From: Heterodera schachtii
Lineage: Eukaryota; Nematoda; Chromadorea; Rhabditida; Heteroderidae
Direction: 5' to 3'
NCBI GenBank assembly: GCA_023374025.1
Contig: SIJG01000007.1
Span: 601,852-665,851 of the forward strand
DNA length: 64,000 nt
Below the pieces are notes generated by a model. The model ran no database searches, had not been told where the DNA came from, and saw only the letters and a list, made by a program, of their open reading frames with translations. How positions within the stretch are numbered: position 1 is the first letter of the stretch; each line of letters starts with the position of its first letter. The position numbers and the translations under genes are program-made. Of the stretch, positions 11,187 through 25,238 are shown one piece after another.

Positions 11187-13171
11187 TTATTCGTCAGTAA
11201 AATCCATTAAAAGGTCATCCACTGTTTTGAGTGAAAACGCTTTGTCTCCCTTTGAAGAATTGGCATAAGTTTTGCTCCCACTTTTTGTTGCAATTTCTTC
11301 TTCATCGTCATCTAATGTTATTATGTCCTCAGAGAAGCTTGCGCCATCTTCAAAACATTCTTCTTCGACACATTCTCCATCTTCACGCTCACAAACAGGT
11401 TCATCTTCTTCCTCATTGTCTTCACTGTCATCCATAAAAATTGTTGCATTGGATGTGGTTGCAGTCTCATTATTTTGGCCCTGAAAATATGGTTGATTTA
11501 AAGTGTATTTTAAGGCATACATTTTTTTAGGGGGGGGGGGGGGGGTTCGCAGCGAAGGGGGGCCGGTGTAAAAGAGGTGGGGGGAGGAGGTTCGCGGCGA
11601 GGGGGGGGTCGCAAACTTTTTAAATTTTCTTAACAAATTCATAAAAAAGTCCAAAATTTTTCCCGCTGGCGCTTATCGGCGCCACCGAACCCTCAAAATC
11701 GCAAAAATTGGCCATTTTTTTGTGCAAATCTCTTAACAAATTCATGAAAAACCCCAAAAAATTTTCCCCGGCGGCGTCTATCGGCACCGCCGGCCCCCCT
11801 GTTCCCGAAAATGTTTTGGAAAAAGCGCGCCGAAAAAAACGGGTTTTGAAAAGCAAAAAAAAAAAAAAAGGGTCATCGGGCGGCCGACCCCCCTTCGCAA
11901 AAATTGTTTCTGACCCACCCACTTTTAATGTATGTTTTAAGGCAATGAATGAACACTTTTGTTTACATTTCTTGTAGGTATTATTACCCTACTTAAAAAA
12001 AATAATTCCCACCAGCTTCGTATTTCCTCCCCTTTGAAGGCCGTCCGTTGAAACTGAGCAATTTGCAATGTTTATCTGTGCCTCATCGGACCCAGCATTT
12101 GTTTTAGTATGTAAACTCGGACAATTGCTAACTCTCCTAGGACGAGTGATCATTTGAGAAATTGCACGTCCACGTGCCAACACGGCACGGAAGTCAGCAT
12201 TATTTTGATAGGCAAAATAATCTTGTTGGAATACCGAAACTGCAGCCTAAAAATCCTGTTAATAAATTTAACTTTTACAAGTAGTCAAAAAATGCCTGGA
12301 TTGGAAGAGGCACTCCTTCGTGATTGTGTTCAAGAAGAGCATTCAATAATTTCATAACACCAATGCTCGGATTTTTGCTTAAAGCTGACAAGCAAACTGA
12401 AAATGAAAATCAAAAGTGCCCCGGTTTTTTTAATGATTTCAGGGGAATACCTTGTTTCTGTAGGAAAACAAGCACTGGGATTTTGAGCAGTGAAACAGAA
12501 GTCTCCACCAAAGAAACGACCAAATCGACCAATTCCATAGGCTACCAGTTTTATTTATTTATTTTTTAATTAAAAGAGGAACATACGATTTGTTCATCAT
12601 CCCTTAGAAGTTGGACCAATTGAGTTGCGTACTTATCGAAATGTTCGTGTACCATTGAAGAGACGGAAAGAATGGAGTTCAGGCGACTCAGCGATTGAAC
12701 TCGGATTTTATCAGAAATATCCTTTGCGTTGATGATAAGCGAACAGAGTCTTCGGGCAATTGCACACGCAGAGAATCCGACTCGTTCAACAAAATAAAGA
12801 ACTGCGGAAATGGCATTTTGAGACAAGTCGGGCGACCCACACGACAGAGAGGCTGACAAGGCAGCAAGAAGTAATTCAAAGTCGACAAGAATTCCTAAAT
12901 TTATCAATGGAATATTCAACTAAAATCAAGCTGAATGCTTACCGCCAGGTTGTGCATCAGCAATTTGTGTGTACACATTCCAGAGTGAACTCGCCAAAAC
13001 AAATTGGTCAGCGACACTAATTCTTATTCTGATCGCATCAATTGATTGAAGGAAACCATCCAAATTGTCAAACGGTGTTCGCTGAGTGCACAGAGCCACG
13101 ACGGTATTCATCAATTGGCTTTCAAATTGCGCAAAATTCAAGGGTTTTTGCGACAAATTTTTGGGTGTCAT
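11187..13171 (-). CDS. HEAT/armadillo-like protein with acidic C-terminus, possibly PELP1/Rix1-like
   Basis: Not firmly recognised. Starting at 13171 (MTPKNLSQKPLNFAQFES), the exons encode leucine-rich helical repeats of HEAT/armadillo character (for example LLLAALSASLSCGSPDLSQN and YATQLVQLLRDDEQ). A polar linker follows, and then a strongly acidic tail near 11250-11480 (DSEDNEEEDEP, TLDDDEEE) that ends in SLKTVDDLLMDFTDE before a TAA at 11187. Helical repeats followed by a glutamate-rich tail resemble PELP1/Rix1, a nuclear ribosome-biogenesis factor, but this is only an architectural argument. An intron at about 11483-11990 contains inverted-repeat transposon copy B. It lies 191 bp downstream of NDUFB7 on the same strand, an operon-like arrangement. 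Confidence 0.65.
11516..11934. mobile_element. Inverted-repeat MITE, CATACAT family, copy B
   Basis: A 419-bp element inside an intron of the HEAT-like gene. Its ends are CATACATTTTTTTAGGGG and ...AATGTATG, flanked by a perfect 8-bp duplication TTTTAAGG (11508-11515 and 11935-11942). It carries two copies of the internal GGCGCC-TATCGGC-GCC near-palindrome (about 11665 and 11772). It has the same order of blocks as copy A but is shorter. Confidence 0.9.
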
Positions 13172-13362
13172 TTCTGAAACCCGACTTAAAGAAATTAAAC
13201 TGTCATTGAATCATTGGAAAATTACAATAATTGGATTTAATTTCCAAGTTCATGAGCGAGCCAAAGTTTAAATTAAGCAATGATTTTACACATAAACATG
13301 GAAATATTCCTAATCAAAGAGGCCACAAAGATACAATTGTCTAGCAAATCAATATAAGTTTC

Positions 13363-14048
13363 TTAAGCAGCCTTTGCTCTTTCCTTTCGTGCCTTTCTCA
13401 TAAGGAGCCTTTTCTCCCGCTCAAATTCTTTCATACGCATCAAATGATCCTTAAAATTTATTAATATACAAAATAAAAAGAATAGTGTTTTGCATAATCC
13501 ATTATTGTTGGCGGAATCCCATAACAAACTCACGAACATCATAAAGACACAGTCCCAAATCGTGTCGACGTCCATGGCAATAGTGCGAGGCAAATGGCGC
13601 CCTATCCCAAACGCATTTGCGTAAAGCAACCATTTTATGGGCACAATAATCTCGCTCACTAATCGGCATTTTCATTTTCTCCCTAAAGAATATAAAATTT
13701 ATTTTATAGTTTAGTGGGCTCTAGTGCAGTTTCTGCGTCCAACCAATTACCATCACCAGTTTCTAAAAATTATGGCCTAAAAAACTGAAGATTGTCATTG
13801 ATTATACGCGTAAACTTGTGTAGAGCCATTTAGTCAGTTGTTTATGTAAAAAAAACGAACAATTCTTCCCACGAAGCCTGCATTTCTCTTGGCTTGCGAC
13901 CCTTAAATTCATAAATAAGAAAATGATGGCCTAAAATTACTACCTTTGGAAAACCATACAAAGGATCAAACGTCGGTGGTCTGTCAATTCGAGGTGCCGT
14001 CTCAGGATGGAAATAATCGTCAAGACTAACAGCTAATTTCTGACCCAT
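13363..14048 (-). CDS. NDUFB7: NADH dehydrogenase 1 beta subcomplex subunit 7 (complex I)
   Basis: An accessory subunit of mitochondrial complex I on the intermembrane-space side. The paired twin CX9C motif is intact: C-AHKMVALRK-C and C-HGRRHDLGL-C, in the exon near 13550-13660. The N-terminus from 14048 (MGQKLAVSLDDYFHPETA) has Gly2, as in the myristoylated human subunit, followed by TFDPLYGFPK. The C-terminal exon gives DHLMRMKEFEREKRLL and then lysine/arginine-rich sequence, ending in a TAA at 13363-13365. To keep frame, the acceptor of the second exon must be an unusual purine-rich GGGAG|AAAATG near 13680. Three coding exons, about 115 residues, a little shorter than the human protein. 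Confidence 0.92.
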
Positions 14049-14182
14049 TTGGTCTTAAAATTTTAATGGAAAATTAATTTTCTTTTTTTATTTATTCATA
14101 TATTTGGCAAAGTCCAAAAAATAAAAATTACAAAAGTGGAAAAAGGTGGCCAAAAACTTTGGTTTCTTCTATTCGTCATTTC

Positions 14183-14874
14183 TAGGGTTATAAATTATAT
14201 GGACTAAAAAACGCCAAATATGGACATAAAATATGGACTAAAAAAGCCCGAAATATGGACTAAAAACCTCAAAAATGGCCAAATATGGACCAAAATATGG
14301 ACTAAAAACTGCCAAAATATATCTTTTAAACCATAAAAAATTCCGAAAATGTATTTATATTCACTATTTGTTAAAACAGACTTAAAAATACACTAAAAAC
14401 AGCCAAAAAATGGATTTAACATTTAAAAAATGTCGATTTTTATTAAATTCTAGCTTCACAATTGCGAATCAAATACAACCCAAAATTTTTGTTATAACCT
14501 CATTCTGTTTTCAGCGAAAATTTTCGGAAGTGGACAAAATAACTAAAAAAATTTCCGAAATTTCGAAAAAATTCTTTTTTTTTAGGGGGTGTATTTTTAA
14601 AAACTTCCAAAAAAGTCGTTCTTTAGGGGGTGTATTTTTCGCTTTTTTGCATTTTTCTTATGAAAATTTGCCAAAAATGGCCAAAATATGGACTAAAAAC
14701 GCAAAAATGGCGAAATATGGATTTATTCCCAAAAACCCCCAAAATATGGATTTATATGGACTAAAAACCTTCACCAAATCAAAAAATTTTAACGCAGAAA
14801 TGCTATTTTTGAGCCCCTTTCTTCATAGCATATGCGCAGAAAAAATATGTTAATCCATATAATTTATAACCCTA
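14183..14874. mobile_element. Non-autonomous hAT-like element with TATGGACTAAAAA sub-repeats
   Basis: A 692-bp element with inverted ends TAGGGTTATAAATTATATGG and its complement, flanked by a perfect 8-bp duplication GTCATTTC (14175-14182 and 14875-14882). The interior holds many direct copies of a short unit close to TATGGACTAAAAA. TAGGG-type ends plus an 8-bp target duplication are typical of hAT transposons. There is no transposase, so it would be a non-autonomous member. Confidence 0.85.
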
Positions 14875-15059
14875 GTCATTTCACTTACATACATAGGTAC
14901 TTCTCTGTTTAAAATTTCTATTCTATTTGTATTTAAATGTTAATTAGGTAGTACTTATTAGTGTTCTTTTTTGTTTTTTTAATAGTTAGGATTGTTCATC
15001 TCATCTTCACTATTAAAGGTTAAGGTTGATTCAACGCTAACGACGAATGATTGTAGAAA

Positions 15060-17882
<2,823 letters not shown>

Positions 17883-18312
17883 TAAATGGCTTTGTTTTAA
17901 AAGTCATATGTTCCCAGTGATACATACATTAACAGACGCGCAATTTAACCTAATTTACCGAATTTACACTGCTTTCAATTGTATTCTAAGCCATTCATTT
18001 TTGCTTCTAATGTCAGTATATAATGTTATCCTCATTTCTTTTCATGTCAGTACACACTGTTTTCGTCCAGTTCTGCCTATTTTGTTTCTTTAAAAATAAA
18101 AGGAATGTTCAACGTCGTTTCATGGCTCAAATTGTCACAGTCGTTTTTACGTAATAATTTAATTTGTGAATCGATTACCGATATAGAAATTGATGGGATT
18201 TGTTAGATAACAATAGAAATTTGGTCATATTATAAATTTTTGTCGGTATTAAGCATCACTTAGTTCTCTTTTTCGTCTCATTGTCAGTGCTTCGGTCATC
18301 ATTAATCTCTCA

Positions 18313-21004
18313 TTACAATCCCTTCGTTTCGCTTCCAAATTTCTCCCAGTGCTCGAGCGCCTAAATAATCAAAAATCTTTTCTTTTTTTTTGCCATTTAA
18401 AAAAAACTTACGCGTTGTTCACTTTCGAGCAGTCCTTCCAAATAGGAGACAATTGCCTTCTGGTAATTAATATTTGATTAATGGCTAATAATTAGTTTGT
18501 TCAACTATCCATTTTCGTCTCCATATCGCACCACCCCCTTCCCCAATTTGCCTTAATGTCCTCTCTGCGCTGCTTGCACAGTCGGCTGTACTCCTCGCGA
18601 ATCACTTTGCTCATCACCAGAAAGTCTTTCTCCATTTGGTCCGCTTTGTTCTCACATTCTTTCAGCTCCTCTCTGCACTGAGCCGCTTTGTCAGTTTTAC
18701 CGGTTAAGTCCCTTTGAAATTGAGTAAAAATAGCATAAATTTCATAAACGCCGCAACTCACAGACGCGCCTTCGTTTCGCGCTTCCGCGTCAAAGTTTGC
18801 TGCTGATTCTGCCAGTTTTGCCAACCCTTCACGCGTTCGTAGAAAACTTCTTTAAGCACCGAGAGGAGCTGGAGATGCTCCTATAAAAAAAAGAAAAAAT
18901 CTGCAATTCGTGGAAGAAAATACCGGAATTGCTTTCATGCCTTTTTAAGGAGTGGGGATCGCTAATAAATTCATTAAGAAATTCCATTAAATTTTCCCGG
19001 CGGCGCCTATAGGCAACGTCGGGCCTCCCAATCCCGAGAAGTTTTTTTTTCGAATTACATGGCTTGGTCCCCTTCGTAGAGTTAACAGCCAGACCGACTT
19101 CCCCCTCACATTGACGACTTCCTCCAATTGCTGTGCGTCCTGTTCCGCTTCATGCTTCTCCACTATGGCCAAATTCTCGTGGGTCTCCGCTAATTTTGAT
19201 AGAATTCGTGCCAACACCGTGTTCTCCTCGCACGATGCCAACATGGACAACGCTTTGCTCGAATGATCATCGCTGAATGCCAAATCCCTGCGATGAGTGA
19301 CCAATGAATCGACGTGCGTTTGAAGACGGGTGAGCATCTCCTCCAACTCATCCACCTGACTATGCACTTGCTCAAACCTGCACAATACGGAAATGGAATA
19401 TAAAAAAGGAAGAAAGCAGAAATTTCAGAATCCATCTTAAAAAAACAAACCAACGGTCGTTCTCATCCATCGGAAAGGCGATTTTTGAAAATACATCTCC
19501 AACAGATTTGAACATCTTGAAAAGGAATAAATTAAAGACGGAGCATACATGTACAAGGGGTGCGCCAGTCAGACCCCCATACGTCGGACGTTTGGCGCAG
19601 GGGGGGTGCGCCGGGACCAATTTTTCGTACGTCGGCCCCTATTTTTACGTCGGCCCCTATTTTTCCCGGCGACCTTTTTTTTTTTTTTGCTATTCAAATC
19701 ACCTTTTTTTTTGCGGCGCGTTTTTTTCCAAAAAACTTTGTGGGAAGGGGGTGGGGCGGTCCGGCGGTGCCGATAGGCGCCGCCGGGAAAATTTTTTGAA
19801 TTTTGTATGCGTTTTGCTAAGAAAATTGTTCAAATTTTAACTTTTTTTTTCCCCATCGTTTAACTTTTTTTCCCCCTTCGGTACGACCCCCCCCCCTCCT
19901 TTACAGCCGCCCCCCTTACGACGCACGTGGGGGGGTGCGCCAGGCCCATTACGACGCGGGGGGGGTGCGCCGGCGCACCCCTTGTACATGTATGAGACGG
20001 ATTGAGTTCAACAATCTTTATTATTTTGTTGGATGTTCCGAGCAGCTTCCTAGTTTTACTCACTTTCCGCATACTGCTCCCGCTGAATGCAGAAGTGTTG
20101 GAAGACTTTGGCAAATCACCCTCAAAAGAGAGAAAGTCCCGCACATCGCAATCGGAAACCAAACGCGGATGAGCAGCCAAACGGCGCAGAAACCGTTCCA
20201 AGAGACGAGAACGTTTGTTAGCCAAGTCACTAAGAAATTAATGAATGAGTTCGTTTTAAATATGTTATAAAAAACAACGCTAATCGGATCTTAAAAAAGG
20301 ATAATTTATTTTTTGATTTATTACAATTCAGAAAAAAAATTTAAAAAAACCCCAATCTATACAGTTTTCTATTATTAATACGTACTAAATGTTATTACCT
20401 GTGTTCTTCACCGGCATTCAGCTTTGTCTTAGTAAGCGATGTAATGCTTTTTTCGGGTGCGTATGGCACAATGACACCCAAATGTTGGTATTTCTCGGCC
20501 AACTTTGCACGAAGGCCCAAAAAATCGCTGAAACGTCGCCATACTTCAAAACGGTTTTTTGTGTAACCCGGAATTTTTGATACCTGAAAATGAAAGGAAT
20601 GTAAAAGCACTAGGAACCGTAATGTCCCACCATTGTCTCAATTTTGTAGACAATGTAAGCATTGATGCCTTCGCCTCGCTTTTCATAGGCTCGGATAAAA
20701 ATTTGAATAGAGCCATCAATGAGAATAGATGACAATTTGTCAAACTGCTGATGAGGAGATTGGGAAGAGGAAGGAGTCAACGGAGCCTCGGGAGATTGAT
20801 TATGAGACGGTTCGTTGTTGGAAAATTCGGCGGCAGTGCTAAATGAATCGGAAGCCGGCGAAATAACAAGCCGAGATTGTTCGCATTCCTTCTGCAAATA
20901 AAAATATGATAGGTAATTTAACTATTTTATTTAACCGTTTCTGGCGATTTTTGTTCATCGAGTTCCTCGTCTGAATTTGTGAAAAGGTCTTCGCCCCCAA
21001 TCAT
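18313..21004 (-). CDS. snx-1: Sorting nexin 1/2 (PX-BAR, retromer-associated)
   Basis: Binds phosphoinositides on endosomes through its PX domain and bends membrane through its BAR domain, working with retromer. From the start at 21004 (MIGGEDLFTNSDEELDE) comes an acidic N-terminus, then a serine-rich linker, then the PX domain: YIVYKIETM, VWRRFSDFLGLRAKL, APEKS and LERFLRRLAAHPRLVSD. The BAR part begins with DVFSKIAFPMDENDRWFEQV and continues as long heptad-rich helices to EHWEKFGSETKGL, TAA at 18313-18315. Two introns hold relics of the CATACATG transposon family, one complete (19544-19994). It is divergent from SmB, with only about 300 bp between the start codons. Confidence 0.92.
18950..19110. 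mobile_element. Degraded CATACATG-family MITE relic
   Basis: In an intron of the sorting nexin gene. It has TTTTCCCGGCGGCGCCTATA, close to the hallmark near-palindrome of the family, with nearby stretches resembling the family interior (CATTAAGAAATTCC, AATTACATGGCTTGGTCCCC). Neither terminus is recognisable, so this is a decayed or partial copy. Boundaries are approximate. Confidence 0.65.
19544..19994. mobile_element. Inverted-repeat MITE, CATACATG family, copy C
   Basis: A 451-bp element in an intron of the sorting nexin gene. Ends are CATACATGTACAAGGGGTGC and its complement; they are flanked by AGACGGAG (19536-19543) and AGACGGAT (19995-20002), a 7-of-8 target duplication. The interior keeps the GGCGGTGCCGATAGGCGCC block near 19763, but the sub-terminal sequence differs from copies A and D, which marks a subfamily. 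Confidence 0.87.
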
Positions 21005-21301
21005 TCCAATAAATAGTTTATGATTATTTGATTATGAAAAAGGCTAAAATAAAAATGTAAATGACTTCGTGATACGGGAAATGAAAAACTACATTTTTTG
21101 TGAATGATGCAAAAGAAAAAATTTTTTATTTTAATTATAAACATTATGCCAAATTTTTCTTTCGTCTATTTTTATCGTTGTTTTTTTTATTGATGGAAAT
21201 GATTTGAAAAGTAGAGCTTTTTGTGTAACAAGTAATTTTAGGTAATTTCAAGCACATTATTTTTGGAAAGCTTATTTGATTTATCCATCAACAGCTGCAA
21301 A
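21005..21301. promoter_or_regulatory. Shared divergent promoter of sorting nexin and SmB
   Basis: About 300 bp of AT-rich DNA between two divergently oriented start codons. It must hold both promoters and both 5' untranslated regions. No specific factor site could be assigned. Confidence 0.5.
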
Positions 21302-21983
21302 ATGGTAAGGTTTTGACAGGTTACCCATTTTTTAAAAATGTTAATTTTCAGACGATTAGCAAGAACAACAAGGTTTTGGTTTTGCTTTTGTACTGGTAAA
21401 ATTGGTTGTGTTTACAGATGATGGCGCACCTCAACTACAAAATGAAGGTGATCGTCCAGGATTCACGCGTTTTTATCGGATACTTCAAAGGTTGGTACCA
21501 CGGTTTTTCTCTGAGTCCATTTTCTTCTTTCAAGCATTCGACAAACACATGAACATAATTCTGGCCGACTGTGAAGAGATGCGCCGCATTAAGCCTAAAC
21601 AGGGAGCTAAGAAGTCAAACGTCGAGGAGGAAAAGCGCATTCTTGGCCTGGTGTTGCTGCGAGGGGACAAAATCATCTCCATTTCGGTGGAAGGACCGCC
21701 TCAAAAGGAGGATTCTGGTGTGCAGTTGCCAAAGGCTGGTGGACTCGGTGGGCCTGGACAAGGACGAGGTGCCGGTCGAGGAATGCCGATGGGTGTGGTT
21801 CCGCCAATGGGAGCTGTTCCTCCGGGTTCGCATCTCATATTATTTCAATCTGTTTACACTGCCTTTGTTTTTTCAGGTTTGCAGGGCGCCGTTCGTGGAA
21901 TTGGTGGTCCTGGGATGGGTGGGCCCATGCAGCCCGGGTACATGCAAGGGATGCCGCAGGGAATGCCGCCACGTCCATTTTGA
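21302..21983 (+). CDS. snr-2: Small nuclear ribonucleoprotein-associated protein B (SmB)
   Basis: A core Sm-ring protein of spliceosomal snRNPs. The first coding exon is just the ATG at 21302-21304 (ATG|GTAAG). A second tiny exon gives TISKNNK, then the Sm domain follows: [20 protein letters not shown], then [19 protein letters not shown] (Sm1) and [20 protein letters not shown] (Sm2). The tail is rich in Gly, Pro and Met with GRGAGRGM and ends in [10 protein letters not shown], typical of SmB methylation substrates. An intron splits the tail near 21829-21876. The stop is the TGA at 21981-21983. OLA1 starts 190 bp downstream on the same strand. Confidence 0.95.
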
Positions 21984-22173
21984 TGTTCGATTTTGTTTTC
22001 TTTGTTCGACCGTTATTTGTTTTCTTACTTTTGCACAATGATCTGATCTTTGTTTGATAAATTAAGTTATCGGACTTTATTTTTAACATGAGTTTGGCTG
22101 TATTGCACTTTGCCAGTTTATAAATGTTTCTTTTTTTTTGTATAATTTTTTCCATTCATTGTTGATATCAGAA

Positions 22174-23870
22174 ATGCCGCCAAAAAAGCAGGTTGAGCAG
22201 CAACATCAGCCAATTCTCGGTCGATTAGGCACGAATTTAAAAGTGCATTGAATGCTTCTTTGGTTGATCTCCCCCTTACCCAATTTGCTTTCAGATGGGC
22301 ATTCTTGGCTTACCGAATGTTGGGAAATCGACGTTCTTCAATGTACTCACAAAATCGGAAGCCCAAGCGGAAAATTTCCCCTTCTGCACCATAGACCCAA
22401 ATGAGAGTCGAGTGGCTGTTGAAGACACCCGATTCGATTGGCTGGTGGAGCACTACAAACCGTTGAGCAGAGTGCCAGCCTATTTGACCGTTGTTGACAT
22501 CGCCGGACTGGTCAAAGGTGGGCGATGCTTTTTCACTATTCATGAGCATTTCAAATTCAGGCGCATCAGAAGGGCAAGGACTTGGCAATTCATGTAATAT
22601 TTCGATTGATTTTCGTCTTTTTTCGTTGGTCATTTAACTTTTTAGTCCTTTCCCACGTCGGCGCTTGCGACGCCCTCTTCCATTTGTGTCGGTCCTTTGA
22701 AGACACTGAAGTGACCCATGTTGAAGGTGTGCCAAAAAATCACCAGAACGCTTATTGAATAATTTTAGGTGACGTGGACCCAATCCGTGACTTGGAAATT
22801 ATCAACAGTGAGTTGCGGTTGAAAGACCAGGCGTATTTGGTGGGAGCGTTGGACAAAGTGGAGAAATTGGCTGTCCGGGCCAATGACAAAACGAAGAAGT
22901 TGGAGCACGACACTTTGTTGAAGGTCAAAGAGTTGCTGGAGACAAAGTTTGTACGGCAACACGAATGGAATGAGAAGGTGGGACAGAAAGGAGCGAAATT
23001 TGGAAGAATTTTGGCAAAGTTTAGGAAATTGAAGTGCTCAACAAACACCTTTTCCTCACCGCAAAACCAATCGTTTATCTTGTGAATTTGAGCGAACAAG
23101 ACTTCATCAAAAAGGTAGGACAGCCAACCCAACCAAGTTTTGTTCGGTTAGCCCGAAATATAACCAAAAACATTTTCAGAAGAACAAATGGCTTCCGAAA
23201 ATCAAAGCGTGGATCGATGAGAATGACCCGGGCGCTGTGAGTAAACAAAATTCTAAACTCCCATTCCGTAAATGGCCCTTTACAGGTATTAATCCCCTTT
23301 TCGGGTGCCTTTGAGTTGAAGTCGGTTGAACTGGACCCCGAGGCGAGGGCCCAATTCTTCAAAGATACGGGTGCTTGCAGCGCACTTGACAAGATCATTA
23401 AGACTGGCTACAAGACCCTTTGCCTCGAGTATTTCTTCACGTGAGTAAGCCCTTCAATTTCCAAAACAATTAATCATTTGTCAAATTGAAGAGCCGGCAA
23501 AGACGAAGTCAGAGCATGGACCATCCAAAAAGGGACAAAAGCGCCGCAGGGGGCTGGACGAATTCATACCGATTTTGAGAAGGGATTCATAATGGTGACA
23601 ATGAAAAAGGGAATTGTTGGACAATAAATACGACAATGGTTTTACCCTTTAGGCCGAAGTAATGAAAGTGGCCGATTTGGTCGAATTGGGCAGCGAAAAT
23701 GCAGTCAAAGGAGCGGGTAAATACAGACAACAAGGGAGGCAAGTGAAACAAATGGGCCGAATTTGATGGTATTCCGGTATTTTAACAGGAACTATGTGGT
23801 GGAAGACGGGGACATCATCTTCTTCAAGTTCAACGCTGGTGCTGGTTTGACTGCTGCCAAAAAGAAATGA
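22174..23870 (+). CDS. ola-1: Obg-like ATPase 1 (OLA1, YchF family)
   Basis: A cytosolic P-loop NTPase of the Obg/YchF family that prefers ATP and is linked to translation and stress control. The start [20 protein letters not shown] at 22174 matches the family N-terminus. G1 is GLPNVGKST (near 22310), G3 is DIAGLVKG (near 22500), and the G4 position reads VNLSEQDF (the NxxE variant that explains ATP preference in this family). The C-terminal TGS domain includes [31 protein letters not shown] and [13 protein letters not shown] before AAKKK and a TGA at 23868-23870. The block after G3 ([17 protein letters not shown]) differs a little from the usual GLGNAFLSH. About nine exons, small introns. 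Confidence 0.95.
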
Positions 23871-25238
23871 AAGTCGAAGGTCGCGTTTGGTATTTATTTT
23901 CTCAATGCCTCTCAAACAAAAATTGAAATTTTAATTTTTTCTGAACCAATATGAGGTTTTGGGATTTGCAAAATTTGTCCTTTTAATAGGAAGCTCCTTT
24001 TTTGTTTTATTGTATTTGAATTTTTTGTTATAAATAAAACTGCTTGGTTTATGGTGGTTTTTTAAACTTCAAATCAGTCGAACATTGGCAATTTCCCTCC
24101 GATCTTTCCCCATTGTTTCAGTCATTAAACATCATTAGCAAAACGTTCACCCTTTTGCTTTCCCACCCATCGATTGGGCGGAGCCGTCCGTCCTCCCCCT
24201 TTTGGGGTGTGGTGAATTGTTATTTGTGGGCGGAGATCCCCAGCCGTCCCTCCCCTCCCCCTCCTTCCATCGGCTCCCCCCCCCCCGCCCTCCTCAGCCT
24301 GTGTGTGTGCGGTTGGGTTGGGCGGTGGAGGGGCAAGGGGAAGGGATGCTCATCACCCCCACCACTGACGCTGCAGCGTCGTCCCGCCCAACTGCGGCAG
24401 CATCGGTTGGGGGGGGGGAGGAGGACGAGTGACGACCAATTGTTTCTGTCTTATTTTTCTCTACTCAACCCTCACTCTTTCGCTCTTCCTCTTTCTCTGT
24501 GCTCCACTGTCCGAATTGCTCTGTTTCTCTGTCCAAACAATGTGTCATTGTGTGTTGTTCTGCTTCGGCTGGTGGTGGTGGTGGTACGCCGCTTGGGCAG
24601 GACGACAGCAGAGAGGGAATGAATATGGGGGAGGGAGACGGACGACGTCTCTCTCTGCTGCTTCTGCTGAGAGTGTCACTCCCCTCCCTTTCCCTCCCCC
24701 TCCAATTTTTCTCCTCGCGCCCGCCCCTCACTCATTGCCATCCACCAACTGCGAAGCGACGGGAAGGAGGAGTCATTTCAAAACACGCCCAAAACTCATC
24801 CATCTTCGCCCTCCCCTTTTCTCGGCTCCTCCCTCCGCTGCTTCAGCCCCCCCCCCTCCCCCTCAATCCTTTCGGGGAAAAACGCTCAAAAAACAAACGT
24901 AAACCCGCCCCTTCAAAACCTAAAGCGGGGGAGGAAAAGCGAGTGTGAATTTGAATTGAATGCGTACGGAGGGGGGGGGGGGGGACGGTGGCAGGCAGCG
25001 GAAAGGGAGGGGCCCAGGAAGTCCCACCCCCCCTTTTTTTGTTCTTTGTTCTCGCCAAAACACCCAAAGAATTTCTACCGTGAATTGGGTACGGGAATTT
25101 GATAGTTGGATAAATTACCTAATTATGATTTCGGATTTCATTGCCGTTGGATGGCACTTTCTTCAGTCGCATTGCTTCCGTTTCGTTTAGGTGCCATTTT
25201 CGATCATTTTTGAGCAATTTAAAATATTTGCCATTGCC
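23871..25238. other. Intergenic region upstream of the Sp-family gene
   Basis: Contains the OLA1 3' end and then about 1 kb of pyrimidine-rich plus-strand sequence with many C runs, followed by a G run near 24970. Several long chance frames are low-complexity Ser/Pro or Arg/Gly. The 5' untranslated region or promoter of the Sp-type gene probably lies here. No gene is supported. Confidence 0.45.
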
